NCBI RefSeq assembly: GCF_011386835.1
Contig: NC_088800.1
Span: forward strand, 2,604,001-2,668,000
From: Chrysemys picta bellii
Taxonomy: Eukaryota > Chordata > Testudines > Emydidae
Direction of reading: 5' to 3'
DNA: 64,000 nt
Shown: piece by piece, positions 63,871-64,000 of the stretch
Layout of the letters: each line of letters starts with the position of its first letter
Numbering within the stretch: the first letter of the stretch is position 1
Translations under genes and position numbers: made by a program
The notes under the pieces: generated by a model
What the model was told of the DNA's origin: nothing
The model's database searches: none
Seen by the model: the letters and a program-made list of their open reading frames with translations, nothing else

Positions 63871-64000
63871 TTAAATAACTGTATAATGAGTCAGCTGGCT
63901 TCTTGGTAGAACACAGCCCATTCCAAGGAAAGAGCTGATGAACTAGATTATATTAATTCACTGCCAATAAACCACTCATGACTTTAGAAAATTTCTTGTT

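Overview
This window reads as nuclear DNA of a sauropsid vertebrate, most likely a turtle. I found no protein-coding gene, no exon I could defend, no rRNA or functional tRNA gene and no CRISPR array. The turtle assignment rests on four copies of a tRNA-headed SINE whose tail matches the 3' end of CR1 (the arrangement known from cryptodiran turtles), on several CR1-type LINE fragments with 8-bp-type 3' tail repeats, on a chelonian-looking solo LTR, and on many short non-autonomous DNA transposons of the kind abundant in turtle genomes. A crocodilian is the main alternative. The window is probably a gene desert or part of a very large intron; the sequence alone cannot decide which.

Layout. 1-6.3 kb: MIR-like and tRNA-CR1 SINEs, an antisense LINE reverse-transcriptase fragment, a CR1 3' end with readable ORF2 C-terminus, an opposite CR1-type 3' end and a Penelope-like fragment. 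6.3-15.6 kb: mostly unique DNA with scattered SINE remnants, palindromic repeats, a minisatellite and a small hAT-like element. 15.6-24.1 kb: dense in hAT-like elements, including one element nested in another, AT-rich foldback sequence and a CR1-type 3' region. 24.1-32.9 kb: mainly unique, partly AT-rich DNA that may hold conserved non-coding sequence. 32.9-43.1 kb: a CR1-type 3' end split by a small transposon, a 975-bp solo LTR, more hAT-like elements and a second Penelope-like fragment. 43.1-52.9 kb: a Tc1/mariner-like MITE inside a small duplication, a GC-rich degenerate minisatellite, AT-rich sequence, and a hAT-like element swollen by eleven 31-bp tandem units. 52.9-64 kb: another CR1 3' end, two clean hAT-like insertions, tandem Penelope-like segments with a hammerhead-like core, two more CR1-type fragments and candidate regulatory DNA.

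The strongest evidence here is structural: terminal inverted repeats plus 8-bp target duplications read directly at both ends of several elements. No gene network can be described. The more interesting observations are evolutionary: a nested insertion with a natural empty-site paralogue 14 kb away, a 28-bp templated patch inside one transposon arm, an internal VNTR in another, and a hammerhead-ribozyme-like fold in a Penelope-like remnant. I did not find a convincing undescribed biological system.
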